A DNA stretch of 64,000 nt from Synchiropus splendidus (taxonomy: Eukaryota > Chordata > Actinopteri > Syngnathiformes > Callionymidae): NCBI RefSeq assembly GCF_027744825.2, contig NC_071336.1, positions 16,276,501 to 16,340,500 on the forward strand. Reading direction: 5' to 3'. Made by a program: the position numbers and the translations under genes. The notes beneath the pieces were generated by a model. The model did no database searches and was not told the DNA's origin. It saw only the letters and a list, made by a program, of their open reading frames with translations. Shown here one piece after another: positions 50,494 to 61,721 of the stretch (position 1 is the first letter of the stretch; each line of letters starts with the position of its first letter).

Positions 50494-51944
50494 ATGGTAG
50501 TCGAGGTAGAGAGCTTCTACGGCGTCTACATGTTGTACTGTCTGAACCCCAAATTTAAAGGTCGGATCTACATCGGCTTCACTGTGAACCCCGAACGCAG
50601 GATCGGACAGCACAACGCCGGGCGCCATCGAGGGGGAGCCAAGAGGACCAGCGGAAGAGGACCGTGGTACGATGATCCACTCCTTGTTGTTGCTCCCTGA
50701 ACGCGATCTTCGCCTCCTCACTGATAGCCACACGTGTCTTCTCTTCTACAGGGAGATGGTGCTCATCGTCCACGGATTTCCATCTGACATCGCTGCCCTC
50801 AGGGTCAGTAGCTACAATTCCTGCTGTGAGAGCGTCAATCCCGGGCGTGTCGACTCAGTCCCCCTGGTGGGAATAGTTAATTCACATTTGTGAGATAAAT
50901 CTCTGCTTCACTAACGTTAGCCCATTGGGATTTTATTAACTATAAATATTGTAATAAAGGTGAATAAGGTGGGATGTTTAAAGTTGCAGTGTTTTACAGA
51001 ATGTCAGCTTAAATGTAATTTCTTTTTAAATAAAATGTGTTTTTTTAAAAATGCATGTATGTTTCAGGGAGCTTTTTTTATATTGTGTTATCTAAAATCT
51101 AATATGAACCAAATGCATGTCATTTACAGTGTTTTTGAAATACGCCTCATATACTGCCACTCGTGGCAACAGTTTATGAATGACCTCGTGGTGATGTGAG
51201 AGGAGAAAGACGCTGCTAATGTCTTGTGTTCTGTCTCAGTTTGAGTGGGCGTGGCAGCACCCTCACTCCTCCAGACGCCTCTCCCACGTCTCTCGCCGCT
51301 CCAGAAAGGAGTCCAGCCTGGAGTTCCACTGGCGTGTGGTCTCCAACATGCTGCGGGTGGCTCCGTGGAACCGGTTGCCTCTGACCGCTCGCTGGCTGAA
51401 GCAGGAATACAGGATGGACTTTGAGCCCAGCCTGCAGCCTCCTTTGCACATCCCCATCGCTTTTGGAAGTGTGAGGGCTAAAAAAAAGTCCACACCAGCA
51501 GACGATGAGGAAGAACGCATGTCCACATGCTTCCTCTGCAGACGGCTCGTGAAGGTAGAGTCTCAGTTTGTCCGTCATCAGTCCGTAGCTCAACTCAGCC
51601 TTGTCTTCACCCTCAGGTTTCAGAGAGGCTGAGCTGTTTCCACCCGTCCTGTGAGATGAGCAGCCATTTGATCTGCCTGGCCAAGCTCTTCCTGAAGATG
51701 GAGCCGTCTCACCTTCTACCTGTGGAGGGCGAGTGCCCAGCCTGTCGCTGCTCACTGCTGTGGGGGAGTCTGATCCGCCATAAGCACGGCTGTTTTGGAG
51801 ACCTGGAAGAGTCCTCTCCTTCTGCGTCGCAAGTAAGTCCTGCACTCAGGACGCTCTTTTTATTTACCGGAAATGTTAATTCTGAAGAACGTCTCCTTCC
51901 TTGTCCTCCCACAGAGCCACTGGGCCAATGAACTGGAAATATGA
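50494..51944 (+). CDS. slx1: SLX1 structure-specific endonuclease subunit
   Basis: Nuclear GIY-YIG nuclease that, bound to SLX4, cuts branched DNA such as Holliday junctions and flaps. Five exons (50494-50666, 50752-50803, 51240-51554, 51617-51832, 51915-51944) join in frame to 261 residues; human SLX1 has 275. The GIY-YIG domain is N-terminal: YGVYMLYC at 9-16 and IYIGFT at 25-30, with the two catalytic positions known from the human protein present as R36 (PERR) and E77 (FEWAW). [11 protein letters not shown] spans the first splice junction. A C-terminal RING-type zinc domain follows (CFLCRR, then HPSC, HLICLAK and [11 protein letters not shown]), which contacts SLX4 in known structures. 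The start is the ATG followed by [11 protein letters not shown]; an upstream in-frame extension has no homology. Introns are short. The gene converges on the MS4A-like gene. No truncation or missing catalytic residue. Confidence 0.96.
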
Positions 51945-52101
51945 AGGACAGAACCTAGCCACACCATGATGTATAAATGAGTATTTAATGTACACATGGA
52001 ACTCAACATATGTCTATTGCCATGGTTCCCACGATGATTTATATTTTATTTATTATTATTTTAAAACGTTTTTATACTTGAAAATGAATTTTTAGCAAAC
52101 A

Positions 52102-52107
52102 AATAAA
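52102..52107 (+). other. slx1 poly(A) signal
   Basis: AATAAA, about 160 bases after the slx1 stop codon. A second, weaker option (GAATAAA) lies near 52,300. Confidence 0.6.
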
Positions 52108-52624
52108 GGTATTTTTGTAATGTATCGCGTACATTATCCAATAATGTTGTGGTGATAAATGACAAGTTAACTAGGACTGTGAAAGTGAAACATGACTGAG
52201 ACAATATGTATTTGGTGCCTTCATAAGTGGTTTCTCTCATCAGGAATACAGGTAGCTGCATTAGATATTCCTGAAGTGCCTTTGTGGGTAAAATACTCTA
52301 GGAATAAAATGTAAACTTGTTAATGAATATGTAAGAATAAATGTGAGATATTTGTTCTAAAATTAAAAAACAAAAAACTCTGCAGTTGCAGTACCATGTA
52401 GTGAACCCTGGCTCTAGTGGCTCTTCCCCTTCTAGTCCACGTCTGTATGAGAGTAGAAGATTAAATGGAACTTCATGGCACCAAGCTGTGGTTTAAGAGC
52501 ACAAGTGAGCATACTTCTTAGCTTGGAATTCGGCAACACTAAAGCGACGTGCCTTCCGACCTACGCAGATTCTCTACAATAATCAGTAGGTGTCTTTATC
52601 TCCAGTACTGGTGTGTGTTTGAAG

Positions 52625-53594
52625 TCACTCCTGGACAGGAGGAGCCTGAACTGTGATGACGGGCTGCACAAAACAAAGAGAGTGAGTTGAGAAAGTTTCC
52701 ACAAAAGCGCTGAGCTGGTGTTTGACTGACCATTTTGGGTGGCGGAGCGCAGCAGTTGACCACCTTGCAGCAGTAGGCGGCCAGTGTGGCTGAGATGGCC
52801 AGCAGGGTGACGTGGATGACGACGCCATCGGTGTGGAGGTGGGAGTGCATCCTCTGGGGACCAGGTCCACCAGGTCAGAGAGAGGTTCAATGGCTTCGTC
52901 GTCACTGCGTCAGCTCACCTCCATCTGGTCGCAGGCGTTTCTCTCCACCGAGGTGCCGTTGTCGTTGACGTACTCCCAGCAGTAGAAAGCGATACTCTCT
53001 ATTTTCGTCAGTGTGCACACCATGTTGACGAAGGAGGCAGCGCACGCCACGATCTGCATCGCCAAACAACCTCGGAGCTGAAACGGCGACGAAGCAATGT
53101 GTCGTGGACCTGTGTGTATTTTTGGCCTGCGGGAGGCGCTCCCGACAGAGCAGAGTCCACTTACTGTTGGCAGGTGAAGGCTCTGTGCAGCTATGGCCAG
53201 GATGCCTGCGATCACCACCTATCCACAGGCACAGAAATATTCAGCTCAGTCTGGGCAGACTTGCTTCTAAAAGCTGACTCTGGTTTTTAACGTACTATGG
53301 AGGACGCGATGAACAGGGGGATGTCTGTCTCTTTGTCACCCAGGTCTTTGGAAATCAACACGCTGATGGTGATCAGCTGGAAGAAACTCAGCATAATCTG
53401 TGTGATCTGAAACAGACCACAGCAGTGTGGACGATGGACAGTTTCATCGGGAGTAGATCACAGACAAACACAAACCCCCAGTGCTTTGGGTTCCCCCTCC
53501 AGGTACTTCTGTTTTCGGAGGTTGTTTCTCTGGAAGGTGACGGCGACCAGCGGAGCTGGAGAGTGGTGGGCCGACTCCAGCACCACTGCTTCTT
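52625..53594 (-). CDS. MS4A-family four-transmembrane protein (partial, first exon not found)
   Basis: Six exons join in frame: 53594-53476, 53406-53296, 53218-53165, 53077-52919, 52853-52731, 52663-52625, giving about 201 residues to a TGA stop. The first shows the MS4A-family lead-in (KYLEGEPKALG followed by ITQIMLSFFQ), where family members typically carry a FLKGEPKVLG-like motif. Four hydrophobic helices follow: IMLSFFQLITISVLI; IPLFIASSIVVVIAG; LAMQIVACAASFVNMV; VIHVTLLAISATLAAYC, and a short cytoplasmic tail with CC. The loop between helices 3 and 4 contains CWEY and an NGTS sequon, so it is the large extracellular loop. MS4A proteins (CD20, MS4A4A, FcRbeta) act at the cell surface or in endosomes, mainly in haematopoietic cells. 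Exon 53594 starts in phase 1 behind acceptor TTTTGTGTTCCAG, so a start exon must lie further right. A possible donor with ATGATGGCAG|GTAACG at about 55,427-55,416 fits the phase but is unproven. Confidence 0.85.
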
Positions 53595-54470
53595 CTGGAA
53601 CACAAAATCTCCTTATGTTTCTTGAAGATTGATTCCATGGCTAAAGTGGCAACCATCTTTTCTACAAGGTTATGGTTTAATGGTTGACATGAAACACCAG
53701 GATGCACCTCAGCTGAACTTCTTTTGCTCCTTATTCCAAAGCGCCAGCTAGTTTGCGTTGGTGAGGCAGTTAGTCCCTAAGCTTTGCTATGATATGTCAT
53801 ACTTCTCCCTCACACGACCCACATGCTTGACTTTTCTCTGGCTGCTGCTTCACACCCAGAACACTTGCAGTGCCCTCACATCCCACTCCTGACACCATGT
53901 GTCATGGAGCTATGACTCAATTTGACCCCAAAACATGTGACCTTGACAGGGTGCAGTGTTTTTCTGAGATGTGAGCCTTCACATTTGGTTGTTTTCCATC
54001 CTCCAATATGATAGTTATATTAGTACGTTTGAAAATAACTTACTGTATGTACTGCAGCACACAACCATGTATGTCCCAGTTCATGCGAGCAGCAGCGGCA
54101 GGAAGCATTTAGGCATGCAACCTGCTCTGGATCACACATGTGGAGATGGAACTTCAGAAACAGATGAAAGAGAAATGCCAAGCGCCTTCACAATCTGGAG
54201 GTATGCAAGCTTCAGGGCCATGTCTCTGGGTCTGGTGAATACTGTTTTGCAGTTAGAGGAGGAGAACCCAGCTGGTTCTGGAGGACAGGTGGGCGCTGTA
54301 TGACACATGACTGAGCAGTGAAATGCTGGACTGGCAGTGGATCATCCAGTGCAGTGAAGCAGCGGTTTAACAAGAAGATTGAAGCAGTTTTCAGTCGCAG
54401 ATAAGTCAAGTATGGGACTGTTACACAAAGCCGTCACACCACATTTTTTTTGTCTTATGGCATGTTATCA
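53595..54470. other. Upstream region of the MS4A-like gene; missing first exon expected here or further right
   Basis: In-frame reading upstream of 53,594 meets a stop before any ATG, so an unseen exon must supply the start. I could not choose one by eye. No other coding signal. Confidence 0.4.
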
Positions 54471-54479
54471 TAATCTGCG

Positions 54480-54830
54480 AGGACCTCTCCTGGACCAGAA
54501 ACACCTCATCACCAATCAAGAAAGCCCACCAGCGCCTCCACTTTCTCAGCAAGCTGAGAAGAGCAAGTGCCCCGACTCTGTCACGTGCTCGATCTACGGA
54601 GGGGCGATAGAGTGCATCCTGACCAGATGCATCACTGTGTGGACATCCACAGCAGGAAGCCGTCAGGGTCATGCAAGACGCTACACACCCCTCACACAGC
54701 CTCTTCAATCTTCCACCATCAGGGAGGAAGGCTGCGAGGTCTGCAGGCCCGATCCAGCCGACTGAAGGAGCCCTTCATCCACCAGGAAGCGGAACTCTCT
54801 ACCCACTCTAACGCTCCTAGTTGCACTTTG
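54480..54830 (+). mobile_element. Decayed LINE reverse-transcriptase C-terminal fragment
   Basis: Translation in shifting frames shows the tail of a non-LTR retrotransposon ORF2: KKAHQRLHFLSKLRRASAP, then IYGGAIECILTRCITVW, then THPSHSLFNLPPSGRKAA and SRLKEPFIHQEAE. These match, in order, blocks typical of teleost LINE polymerases. The match needs at least two frame changes and includes stops, so the copy is dead and 5'-truncated. It lies between the MS4A-like gene and cd68. The exact LINE clade cannot be fixed by eye. Confidence 0.75.
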
Positions 54831-56400
54831 ATTGTTTGCACCCTTGTTGTTAACTTGCATTCGACACTAATTTTTGTTGTTGTGTTGTTTTCGTCAGTTT
54901 AATGTTGATAGTTTAATGTTGTGGATGTCACCACATGAGCCACAGAGTAATGACATTTCAATCCTCTGTGTCCAATGCATACAGCAGAATTGACACTGAA
55001 AGTTACCTCACCTTAAAAACACTCATACACGTATAATTATTATACTATAACCACATACATTTCTTGCCACAATTCACTGAAACCTGTGTTGGAAAGTGGA
55101 GAACATGGTCCTCCACCGTTAGCGCTGTGAAGTGACTCAAACGTGTTAGTAAACAACCTGTTTACCACACTAGAGAATACTGCAGTCAGTGGGAAGAAAC
55201 ACTGATGCGTTATGAACGTAAAAAGCCATTCTCACTGTAACTCACCGTCAGACGGCCGGTGACGCATGTAACTATTGTGTGTTGGGTAGAAGGAATGTGT
55301 GCAAGTTTTTGTGCAGCGGAAGTCGGAATGGCAACAACATCTGGATCCCATCACTATCAAAAACGTGTACTGACGTTTCTTGTCTTAGAACCTCAAGCTG
55401 TAGAGTGTCAGCGTTACCTGCCATCATCGCGGTGTCCGCTCGAACTCTTGGAACTGCCTTGGCTCCGGGTTTTGGAACAGTGATTCCAAGGATTCCACAG
55501 ATGAACTTTGCCAATCCTCGCAGGGTTCGAGTCCCGGAATACAGTAGAAAAGTTTTCTCCGAACTATTTTTGCCAGTCGCCTCCTCGCCCACCCCGCCCT
55601 CCAATTCAAAAAAAAAGAATAAATGCTTTAATGCGGTTGTGGAGACAATATTGACTTATGAGGCGTAACATCGATTATAACACACGCATTAAAGGCAAGG
55701 ACGAGGGATTTCACCGGATACAAAAACAGTTGGAGGGTTTCTGACAAAAATAATTTGGGAACTTACTATCACATCTCCAAAGCATCATTGTTCCCGTGTC
55801 TTCCTGAAAGAATGCTGTTTTCCATGCCGCTTCAACAAGCAGCTGTTAAACAATGCACGCACTGTTTCTAGCTTAGTTTTGTTCTTGGTTAGCATCAATA
55901 TTCTCTGCAGTATCAGTCCAACTGCCACAGAGTGTCGAAAACCATTTGCCTTTATGTGTGAGCAGAATATTATTCTGTGAAAAATATGTAACGCATACAT
56001 TATTGTTTACAATCGCAATAATGTTCGAAGCTTGAGTGACTATAACCCACTCTTTATAAAACATAATAGCACATGATCATTAAAAAGATTGTGTTGTGGC
56101 ATGCTGTTCGTCAGAAATAAAATGGAAATATCCAGGTTTGCGGTGTAAAAGTTAAGTATAGACCATATTATTATTATTATATTATATATGATTATATTAT
56201 CATATAGTTTAGTATTGAACATGTTTCATATGTCGCCAGCAGGGGGGGTGGTAGTCCATCAGTTCTCATGGTCAGTTTGAGAGAGCTTAATGTCAATCTC
56301 CTTTGACCCCTGACTGTTTGTTTCGGTTCCCTCACTCACTAGAGCAAAACCTGTCTGGAACAGAACATGAACAAACCAATTTGGTAGAAATATAACAACC
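54831..56400. other. Intergenic region, no confident gene
   Basis: Both strands carry open frames around 55,270-55,670, but they lack ATG starts and known domains. A tRNA-like T-loop sequence (GGTTCGAGTCCC near 55,523) has no matching tRNA body. The start exon of the MS4A-like gene may be in this interval. Confidence 0.4.
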
Positions 56401-56406
56401 TTTATT
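56401..56406 (-). other. Candidate distal cd68 poly(A) signal
   Basis: TTTATT on the + strand reads AATAAA on the - strand, followed by a GT/T-rich stretch. Other candidates closer to the cd68 stop codon are at 58,018-58,023 and 57,232-57,237, so the 3' UTR could be about 0.5, 1.3 or 2.1 kb. Confidence 0.35.
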
Positions 56407-58496
56407 CGCTCACAATATTAGTAACAACATGTCAGCCTCACACCCAGTCCAAAACAATGGATCCGCAGCGCACAGCAGCATGTCAAAAGTGCTTCAAACA
56501 CAAAGCCAACAGTGAGATCTTGACACGCGTGAGGCGTCAGGAGAGCACTTCCAACCAGGTGACTCGACAATCCTCCCTCAAATGGAGTGAGTCAATATTT
56601 GTGTAACTCACTTGCATACTATATCGGCGGGAGCAAAATACTGTGTGTCACGATCATGACAGCAGGCAGATGTTTGTGTTCATTACTGGACTGAATTACT
56701 TCTACACACGGTCTTGTTTTCAGTGAGCAACACCAGTGGGTGGAAGCATCTGTGGTGTTTACCATAAACACAGAGCTGTAACTCTTCATGCAGTCGACCT
56801 GTTTAGGAGGCTCTTGTGGACGGCTTGGAGCGGGTTACACGACACCACACATCAATGGAAAAAAATAAAGGCACAATATAGTGGAGTAATCACTGCAACT
56901 AATAATGTCATGAATTATCTTTCCTTTACCCTTTGTGATGATCAACTAGCTGACATTGATTTGACAAACAACTTTCCCTTTAATCCCTACTATTAGTCAG
57001 AAACACTACTGAATTCATCAGTTTATGTTTACATGGGTGGCTGACTAAGGCGGTGAATGCAACAGAACTGAAGACTTGTGCTGACCTTTGTTTAAGCTTC
57101 ACGAGTTCTGCGGCTCATCATTTCTGTTTTGTTTGCATGACAATTACGGTCGGTGTTTCCTGCTTTCATTGCTTCCGTTTTTTAAGCTATAGAAAGGCTC
57201 CTTCTGGTCTATTCTGACAAATCTATCCAAGTTTATTTTAACACAGCAAAATGTTTTCCATGTAGAATTTCCCCAGTTGGTTGTTGCAACGTCCCTCTCC
57301 AAATGGACAAGGAGTGAGAAGGAATCCAGATCACTTACACTGAGATGAAGGCCACAGGAAACACGTCACTCAAACTAGTTTGTCTTCTTCCCACTGACTG
57401 TGACATCATTCTCTGCCTGCAGCCGTCCATGTAAACAAAGTCACTAAGAACAAAAGCAGATGACCCTAACAGATACTACCAACGATATTATAGCAAAGGA
57501 GAAGTGGCCAGCAGATATATCTGGCCATCTCGAAAGAAGAAGGAGCTCTTCTAGGCAGCAAAAATAATAAAACTGATGAACAGTTGAGGTGTGAAGAGGC
57601 ACATATTTTGAGAGCCCTTTCTAAACAAACTTCCCTCGTTCGTCCTATTCATTCCCTTTTTTGAACCTGTTCTGCTTTCTGGTCTTATTTTTGGGAGGAG
57701 TCTCTTTACTAAGTTCCTTTTCAAATAATTTGGTGGGCTGGCCTCAGTCAGGACGTGTCGACGACGCTGTTAATAGATTTTGAATTGTGACCAACAAGCG
57801 CACACAATATGGAAATTGACACGCAGCCGTGAACTTTGTACCCCTGAAGACAGTTTTGGCTTGTTGTTGACAACCCGATCAGGGATGAGACGATTCATTA
57901 TAGGAACCTTTCAGAAACAGACTATTCCCTGTCAATGAAGGAACTCCTGTTTACAAAAGGGTCACTGTTGTCACTGTTTAGATCTGACACCTATCAGGGA
58001 CTACTCCCAGCATTTTGTTTATTATCCCTTGATACCAGACGAAACGCATTCCATGATGACAATGTAACAGGGAACTTTTGACGAAACAATCAGGTTTGAC
58101 TCTGAACTTTGAGCGCCACGTCACATGAACACCAGCCAAACTAGAACCAGGTCATTTCACTCTCTTTTTAAACTGAATCACAAAGGTTTTTTCCAAATAG
58201 GAGACAAAAAAAAGTCATTCTGGTTCCTGGCAGGACTGGGTTTTATACTGTAAGGTTGACTGACTCGCTCTGGTCTCGTCTGTACTTCCGGGTTTGGTTG
58301 TTACTATGAACATTTATGCCTTAGAGAAGAGAACATGATGGATGTCACAAACAGACTCATATTAACTTGCCAAATAGCTGCTGAAGTTTTCACCACACAG
58401 AAAATAAACGTCAATTGGAATTTAAAATGATTTGATGAATAAAAGCAGACAATCCTGGAAACTTCTCAAGACTTAAGGAACATTGGACCTGTGGGC
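56407..58496 (-). other. Probable cd68 3' UTR / intergenic
   Basis: No coding signal. Part of this is expected to be cd68 3' UTR; its extent depends on which poly(A) signal is used. Confidence 0.4.
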
Positions 58497-61400
58497 TCAC
58501 AGAGTCTGGTAGCCGTCGCTTCTCTTGCGACGGCCCAGTAGGTAGGCGACCAGCACGATCAGGATCAGCACCAGCAGTGTCAGTCCCACGGCCACAGGGA
58601 TGCGGTAGTCTGGCTGGTCAGCAGGGCAGTGGTCGGCTGCAGAACAGAACACACACACACACACATCAGTCTGATGTCCAGGTCACCGTGCAAGTCTTCC
58701 CAATGTTTGAGTCAACACGTCGCAGCGTCTCCTCCCTCCCTCGCTCATGGACACGTGACTTACACAGAGGAGTGATGGCAAATCTGAAGCTTGACCTTGG
58801 AGCTCGGCAACCTTGTCACTGGGACGCAGTGTCCTCATTACTGAGGCACCAAACCATTTTAGCCCACACTAACTTCTCAACTGCTTCCAACATGGAGACA
58901 GTTTGATGTGCACAAATGTAGGACTTGGACTTACGGAAGCCAAAGTCATTGCTCTTGGAGAAGTTGAAGGCCTGGATTCGGTCTTTGGAGACGTCCAGGT
59001 AGAAATTGTTTCCCATGAAGACAGATTCCTCCCTGCAGGAGTACGAATTTCCAATTTTTGCAGAAAACAAATGCATGGAGGCATTTCTGCCAGAGTTGTC
59101 GGGATCTGTCAGAGGAAGAAGAGAATGGTCATGAGATCGAATCAAAACAAGAGGCTCACCAAACTGGTCCCACTGCATTGCTCTGAAAATAGGTTGGAAG
59201 TTTCCCGTACCACACTGGGACTGTGCCAGTTTGAGAGATGAACTCAAGCATCAGTCACAACTCAGGATGAAAAAGCAGTTTGGCTCAATTTAGTTTTATA
59301 TGAGTGAAAAATCATGAACTTACGAGTTTTATTTAATGGGTAGATAATCTTGAAATCCACCGAGTCCACGTAGACTGTATTGCTAGAGACACTCTGGAAG
59401 GAAGAGTATAAAAAAAAGCATTTTAATAAAACCAGAAGTTTGTGTCTGTCCATGTGAGAGCAGGGTTTTCCTCAGCATTCTGAGCAAACAGGAACAAATT
59501 TCCTCCCACAACAGTGGACAGATGTGACCTCTTGAACACGCCTGCCTCAGGAGAACACTTGACAGCTCTTTCAATCACAAGCTGGAGCTCGTGACCACAG
59601 GTGAGAGAAGGAACGTAGATCAACTGGCTCGTCAACAGAATTTTTTTTGATGTGACGGCAGCAATGAGGACTGAAGTGAGTGGGAACTCACAACCCAAAA
59701 TAACACGGAATACTTATATACCCCACCAAATTTAGAGGCAGATGAGTTGTGCGTACAAATTGTCGGTTGACACTCGGGTGACTACTTCACTGTGGTGTGA
59801 ATCTGTCAACAGTTTTTAGGCTCTTCACGATGACGTTTCATGACCACAAAGAAGAAGTGAAAAAACAGTGAACCTTCCTAGCAATGGCTCTTCTTTTTTG
59901 ATGTTAAACTTCAGACAAGAGAAAAGCAACTCATTTACCTTATTGAACATGAACGTGATGTGGCCCTCTTTGAAGAGCAGAGTCAGGTTGGCTTTGGTTT
60001 CTTGGCAGTATCCTGCTGCCTTGGTTATGTTTGGCTGAACGATGAAGGTGCTGTTGGCCTATAAGAACATAGACACATTTTTATTCACCAGTTATCACAT
60101 GACGACTCCTGTGGTGACTGCAGGCGTCACATGAGTGAAATCAAAACTTGAGAAAACAAAATCATGATAATAAAATAATTTGGGTTAGCACATGTGAGGC
60201 GCAACACCTGGTTGGAAAGGGAAATCTTTTTTTTGGTTCCTGTTGCTCTGGGTGTATTTTTAAGTCACAAACTCAGTGTCATCACTATGTGCAGATGGTG
60301 CCCAACTATCAGTGATATTGAGACAAGAAGACCAAGTACTTTAACAGTAAAGTTGTGAACAAAGTACCTTTGGAGGACCCAGTCGGAGCTGCAGTGCCAT
60401 CTGGGCCTTCAGACACACAGTTTTTTTGTCTTGGGACTGTACAGTGTAGTTTCCTACAGTCAACGTGGTTGGAGGAGTGGGCTTTGGAGGCTGTGGTGGT
60501 GCTGCAGTGGTGGGTTTCCGTGGCGCTGCAGTGGTGGGCTTCACTGGGGCTGCAGTGGGCTTCACTGGCGCTGCAGTGGTGGGTTTCCGTGGCGCTGCAG
60601 TGGTGGGCTTCACTGGCACTAGAGTGGGCTTCACTGGTGCTGCAGTGGTGGGCTTCACTGGGGCTGCAGTGGTGGGCTTCACTGGGGCTGCAGTGGTCTT
60701 CACTGGGGCTGCAGTGGTGGGCTTCACTGGCGCTGCAGTGGGCTTCACTGGGGCTGTAGTGGGCTTCACTGGCACTAGAGTGGGCTTCACTGAGGCTGTA
60801 GTGGGCTTCACTGGAGTGGGCGGGTAAAATTGGCTCGCCGTTGGCATCTTCGCAGGGCCACCCTCATTTCCGGCCACTGTGAGAGCTTCATCCAGAACAG
60901 CAAAAAAGAGCATTAAATGTGGTCGTGAGCTCCATTGTTTTGTACCACATCAAACCTCTTGTTGTCCAGACAGGGGGAAAAATTAGGCTATTGATAGGAA
61001 AAGTCATTTAGCTGGTTTTAGGAACATGAAAACTCACATTTACACATTGTTCAAGCAAGACGCTACTTCTGATGAAGTACCTTTCAGTTTTAATTTACCA
61101 CGCCTGTGGAGCAAACCATGTCTATCAATGAGGCAAATGAGCCAGAAAATGAGTAAAAAATAAATATAATGGTTTTCATTCCTGAAATTCATTTTACAAA
61201 ATGTGCGTAACCTCGATGTTGTTCCCTTCAGTTTCGTTTCTGACGGGTTTATCCTAGTATTGAAACGAATAAAAACTAAAACTCGTTGTTAACTTCAACA
61301 ACTTTTTTGTTCTTTCGTTTCTTTTTTTTTTTTTTTTTTAAATCTGGTGGAACTTAGTGGCAGAAAGCAGCAGCGTGTGACTCACTCTTGATCACTACCG

Positions 61401-61721
61401 AAAAACTTGTTCGCACACAGATCCAGGAAGTCACTAGTGGAAAGAGACAGATAAACATCTGTCTCTTTCCACAAGGGACTCGGCTTTTACATGCGCATTC
61501 ACACCGTGAGTACAGTCAGGCAAATAGATATATTTTCAACGACAGCTGGATCACTGGATCTGATATAGTGAACACTTTCTTTAAACGCAGGGTGGCTCAT
61601 TCTTCACCTGTAAAAGGCACGTGGAACAAAGTGATCAGAAGTTGCAGGAGGTCAAGAAAACTGAAATGAACCCACCTGAAACAGCGCAGCAGAGCAGAGA
61701 GAGGAAGACGAAGGTGTTCAT
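58497..61721 (-). CDS. cd68: CD68 (macrosialin), LAMP-family lysosomal glycoprotein
   Basis: Type-I membrane glycoprotein of late endosomes and lysosomes, a macrophage marker in mammals. Six exons (61721-61676, 60876-60368, 60058-59939, 59393-59324, 59105-58935, 58636-58497) join in frame to 351 residues; human CD68 has 354. Order: signal peptide (MNTFVFLSLLCCAVS); a Pro/Thr/Lys mucin-like stalk of about 15 tandem VKPTTAP or VKPTTAAP units (roughly residues 35-145); one LAMP luminal domain from about 150 with four cysteines (TVCLKA, GYCQET, SYSCRE, DHCPAD) and seven N-glycosylation sequons; a transmembrane helix (IPVAVGLTLLVLILIVLVAYLLG); and a short tail RRKRSDGYQTL whose YQTL is a lysosomal sorting signal. 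LAMP1 and LAMP2 have two luminal domains, so CD68 or LAMP3 are the options. Length and linkage to dvl2 favour CD68; the tail itself is LAMP1-like. Confidence 0.92.
60465..60827 (-). repeat. Coding tandem repeat in cd68 mucin-like stalk
   Basis: Units of 21 or 24 bp encode VKPTTAP or VKPTTAAP, with variants RKPTTAAP and VKPTLVP. Copies are near-identical, suggesting recent expansion by slippage or unequal exchange. All length steps keep the reading frame. Open frames read on the + strand here are artefacts of the repeat. Confidence 0.95.
60877..61675 (-). other. cd68 intron 1 (0.8 kb)
   Basis: Donor TTTCAG|GTGGGT, acceptor GCTCTCACAG|TGG. It contains a poly(T) run at about 61,322-61,339 and the perfect hairpin at 61,437-61,472. 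Confidence 0.8.
61437..61472. repeat. Perfect 16-bp inverted repeat with 4-nt loop
   Basis: GTGGAAAGAGACAGAT at 61,437-61,452 is followed by loop AAAC and then by its exact reverse complement at 61,457-61,472. It lies in cd68 intron 1 and would fold into a stable hairpin in transcripts of either strand. Confidence 0.95.

Noticed and set aside
55518..55540. tRNA-like T-loop sequence (GGTTCGAGTCCC)
   Set aside because: No matching A box, anticodon arm or acceptor stem upstream; also no poly(A)-tailed SINE body.
60355..60827. Long + strand ORFs rich in Gly/Ala/Val or Leu/Gln/Trp
   Set aside because: These are antisense readings of the cd68 stalk repeat, open in several frames only because the unit length is a multiple of three.
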